From assembly GCA_051453625.1 (NCBI GenBank), contig JBOZIK010000001.1:229037726-229101725 (forward strand): a stretch of DNA of 64,000 nucleotides, read 5' to 3'. A program made the position numbers and the translations under genes. The notes under the pieces were generated by a model. The model did not search any database. It had not been told where the DNA came from and worked only from the letters and a program-made list of their open reading frames with translations. Source of the stretch: Welwitschia mirabilis. Taxonomy: Eukaryota > Gnetophyta > Gnetopsida > Welwitschiales. Positions 62,116-64,000 of the stretch are shown piece after piece (the stretch's first letter is position 1; each line of letters opens with the position of its first letter).

Positions 62116-63510
62116 CTTAATTCTATACTTAGAAGTTAAATCCAGTCCTTTATGTATCTAAAAATACTAAGACATCCCATCGTTCTCTTTAGCATTCTTA
62201 AAGAATAATAGAGATCTTTCTTCATCATCTCTGTAATGTTTCAAGCATGCATGAGCCTCTCATAATGCTACTTTGAGATAATACATAAGCATTTTTGACA
62301 AGCTAAAAGTGCCATTTATGAAATATTTCAAAAATCTCAAATAGTTTCTCTATATTTTCTTCCATTTTCTTGAAATGTATTTCAAGTAATTATATTTTCA
62401 GTTTTTCTCAATGTTCTAAGTTCTAGACATCTTTAAAACATCTAACAACAACATCCTTGCCTTATGTCCAGCCCTCATCCAACTTAATCTTATCCATTTT
62501 AGAAACTTAAGGTTTTATATTCTTACAAGGTAGAAAAATATTGATCCCTACAAGTGCATTATACCTTTTATATCAAGAATGATCTAATAACATTATAGAA
62601 CTTATTGAATTGAACTTAAACAAACTAAAACATAGATGCATCCTATTAAGGAGAAATTTTCAATGATAAGGCATTTTAATTATTGTCTATATCTTTTAAA
62701 TCCATAATGACTCCATAATTACCAATTATTTTGTATCAAAGAGATATCATAAACTGATTAAGAAGTGATTCCAACCTTTAAACTTTTGTTATCAAGCAAA
62801 GAAATCAAGAAAACCCTATTTATATTGTCATAGAATTAGCATGTACCTCTAGACCATGTCTATGCCCTTCTCACTAATCAATGATCTTTCAACTTCACTT
62901 AAACATAGAAATAAAGGATTGAATGTAACTTTTAGCCATTTTATTACATTAATAAATGTTCAAACTTAATTAAAAAATGCAACTAATGTAACAATAAATA
63001 ATCCAATCCTAACACATTTAGTTCTTCTTAAACACCATTGTCATTACATTGTCTTAAAATCCTAACATTCTTATGATCAACTAGTGATTAAATTAAGGAT
63101 TTCCAAATCCTCTTATATGCACTCAAGACCTCTAAAGTTTCTTTACTTTACATTTTAATCATCAAAAAAATGTATGAACTTCATTTATAACTAATTCAAG
63201 CATATGAAAATAGATAAATAAATAAAGAATGTCATCTCTTTCAACTCCATGTTCTTAAGGCACAAAAGATCCTCATGTTAAGTGCTCATCATGTATTTTC
63301 CTATTATTATATATTTCATTTATTTAAGATTTGTAGTACTACATTAACCTTATAAGTACTATTCAAACCCACAGTTATTATTGCGATGCCAATTTGTAGG
63401 AATTTAATAATGTATTTTCAGTGATTTTGCAGAACATTTATATAGGTTTGGATGCAATACTGATGATTATGAAGACATGATAGGATGATTATTGAAAATT
63501 GTAATTCTTA
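62116..63510. other. unassigned region right of the chromodomain
   Basis: Expected to hold the rest of chromovirus pol, but I could not recognise RT or integrase motifs. The minus strand near 62310-62470 has a KMEENIEKLFEIFEIF stretch of unknown origin. A 100-N gap follows at 63511-63610. Confidence 0.4.
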
Positions 63511-63644
63511 NNNNNNNNNNNNNNNNNNNNNNNNNNNNNNNNNNNNNNNNNNNNNNNNNNNNNNNNNNNNNNNNNNNNNNNNNNNNNNNNNNNNNNNNNN
63601 NNNNNNNNNNAAAATATGCAATGCTTAGCATATTTCGAGGTATC

Positions 63645-63830
63645 TCAGGCCAATTTTGATACTTCATACTCTGGAGGAGGGAGTCCTATGTAGAAGATTG
63701 ATTCCTTGTTGAGATTAGAGATGAAGAAGCCTATCGTCCCCATGATAGATAGAGCAATACCACTGCTAACATCAATAAACACTGCAGGGTTGATAGTGGG
63801 GCCTAAAGCTAATGGAGTACCTTTTGACAT
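63645..63830 (-). CDS. open 61-codon frame, unassigned, one hydrophobic segment
   Basis: ATG at 63830 to a stop at 63645: MSKGTPLALGPTINPAVFID, then a hydrophobic stretch (GIALSIMGTIGFFIS) and a Pro-rich YIGLPPPEYEV tail. It is uninterrupted and less AT-rich than its surroundings. I do not recognise it; it could be an exon or a scrap of a transposon ORF. No start context or splice sites can decide. Confidence 0.3.
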   Translation of the reverse strand: MSKGTPLALGPTINPAVFIDVSSGIALSIMGTIGFFISNLNKESIFYIGLPPPEYEVSKLA

Positions 63831-64000
63831 AAATTGAAATCCCCTCTCTCATCCTTATGCTAGTCAGAATAATAATTGTTTTTATATGATTGGAAAGAAT
63901 TATCTTTGTAATGGGGACATGTGACCCATTTCGACTATTAGGGTTTCTTTCTTGACTTTTAGGGTTGAGCTTCTAGAATTTCAATGTAAAACTATAAATA

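Noticed and set aside
1-64000. Prokaryotic-type systems such as CRISPR arrays, operons or toxin-antitoxin pairs
   Set aside because: The sequence is plant nuclear DNA. The only repeat arrays seen are microsatellites, a minisatellite and LTR-internal units; none has the fixed repeat and unique spacer pattern of CRISPR.

Overview
This looks like a gene-poor, AT-rich stretch of a seed-plant (probably angiosperm) nuclear genome. The evidence is several plant LTR-retrotransposon types (Sirevirus-like Ty1/copia, Athila-like Ty3/gypsy, a Ty3/gypsy chromodomain tail), plant LINE fragments with zf-RVT zinc motifs, and broken exons matching the N-terminal half of a plant VPS9a-type RAB5 exchange factor. 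The species cannot be told. The sequence is a scaffold with many N runs, several exactly 100 N long (unknown-size gaps). Apart from the VPS9a-like remnant I see no host gene, and no tRNA, rRNA, CRISPR array or organelle insert. Almost every open frame listed for a stretch like this is a fragment of a decayed element or chance.

Layout. 1-8005: a minus-strand copia element (RNase H, RT, integrase, protease, gag, primer-binding site, then its 5' LTR at 6992-8005); RT and the gag zinc knuckle each appear twice beside N gaps. 8006-12990: old intergenic DNA without recognisable genes. 13000-13870: LINE reverse-transcriptase remnant, minus. 14179-19410: VPS9a-like pseudogene, plus strand, three exons with a 4.6-kb intron. 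21048-23770: deleted copia element holding only gag-derived sequence, its 3' LTR split by an insertion. 24300-26400: unassigned.

26400-39228 is a nest. A minus-strand LINE (26400-27424 and 36495-36939) is split by a near-complete plus-strand Sirevirus-like copia element (27425 to about 36494) with paired LTRs, PBS, gag, protease, integrase, RT/RNase H, an envelope-like region and a PPT. Next to it lies a 1.4-kb gypsy-type LTR (36940-39228) that itself holds a 5'-truncated LINE with a poly(A) tail.

39229-49496: two more copies of that LTR (46782 and 48058), a decayed gypsy PBS, and AT-rich internal DNA without recognisable pol. 49497-56700: mostly unassigned, with short dyad motifs and perhaps an ORF region downstream of gypsy pol. 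56740-59990: Athila-like integrase and RT, minus. 60000-62115: an LTR, PPT and chromodomain tail of another Ty3/gypsy element, minus. 62116-64000: unassigned, with one open 61-codon frame.

Nothing here works as a set of interacting genes. The value of the window is its record of nested insertion, mutational decay and assembly joins. I found no convincing undescribed functional system.
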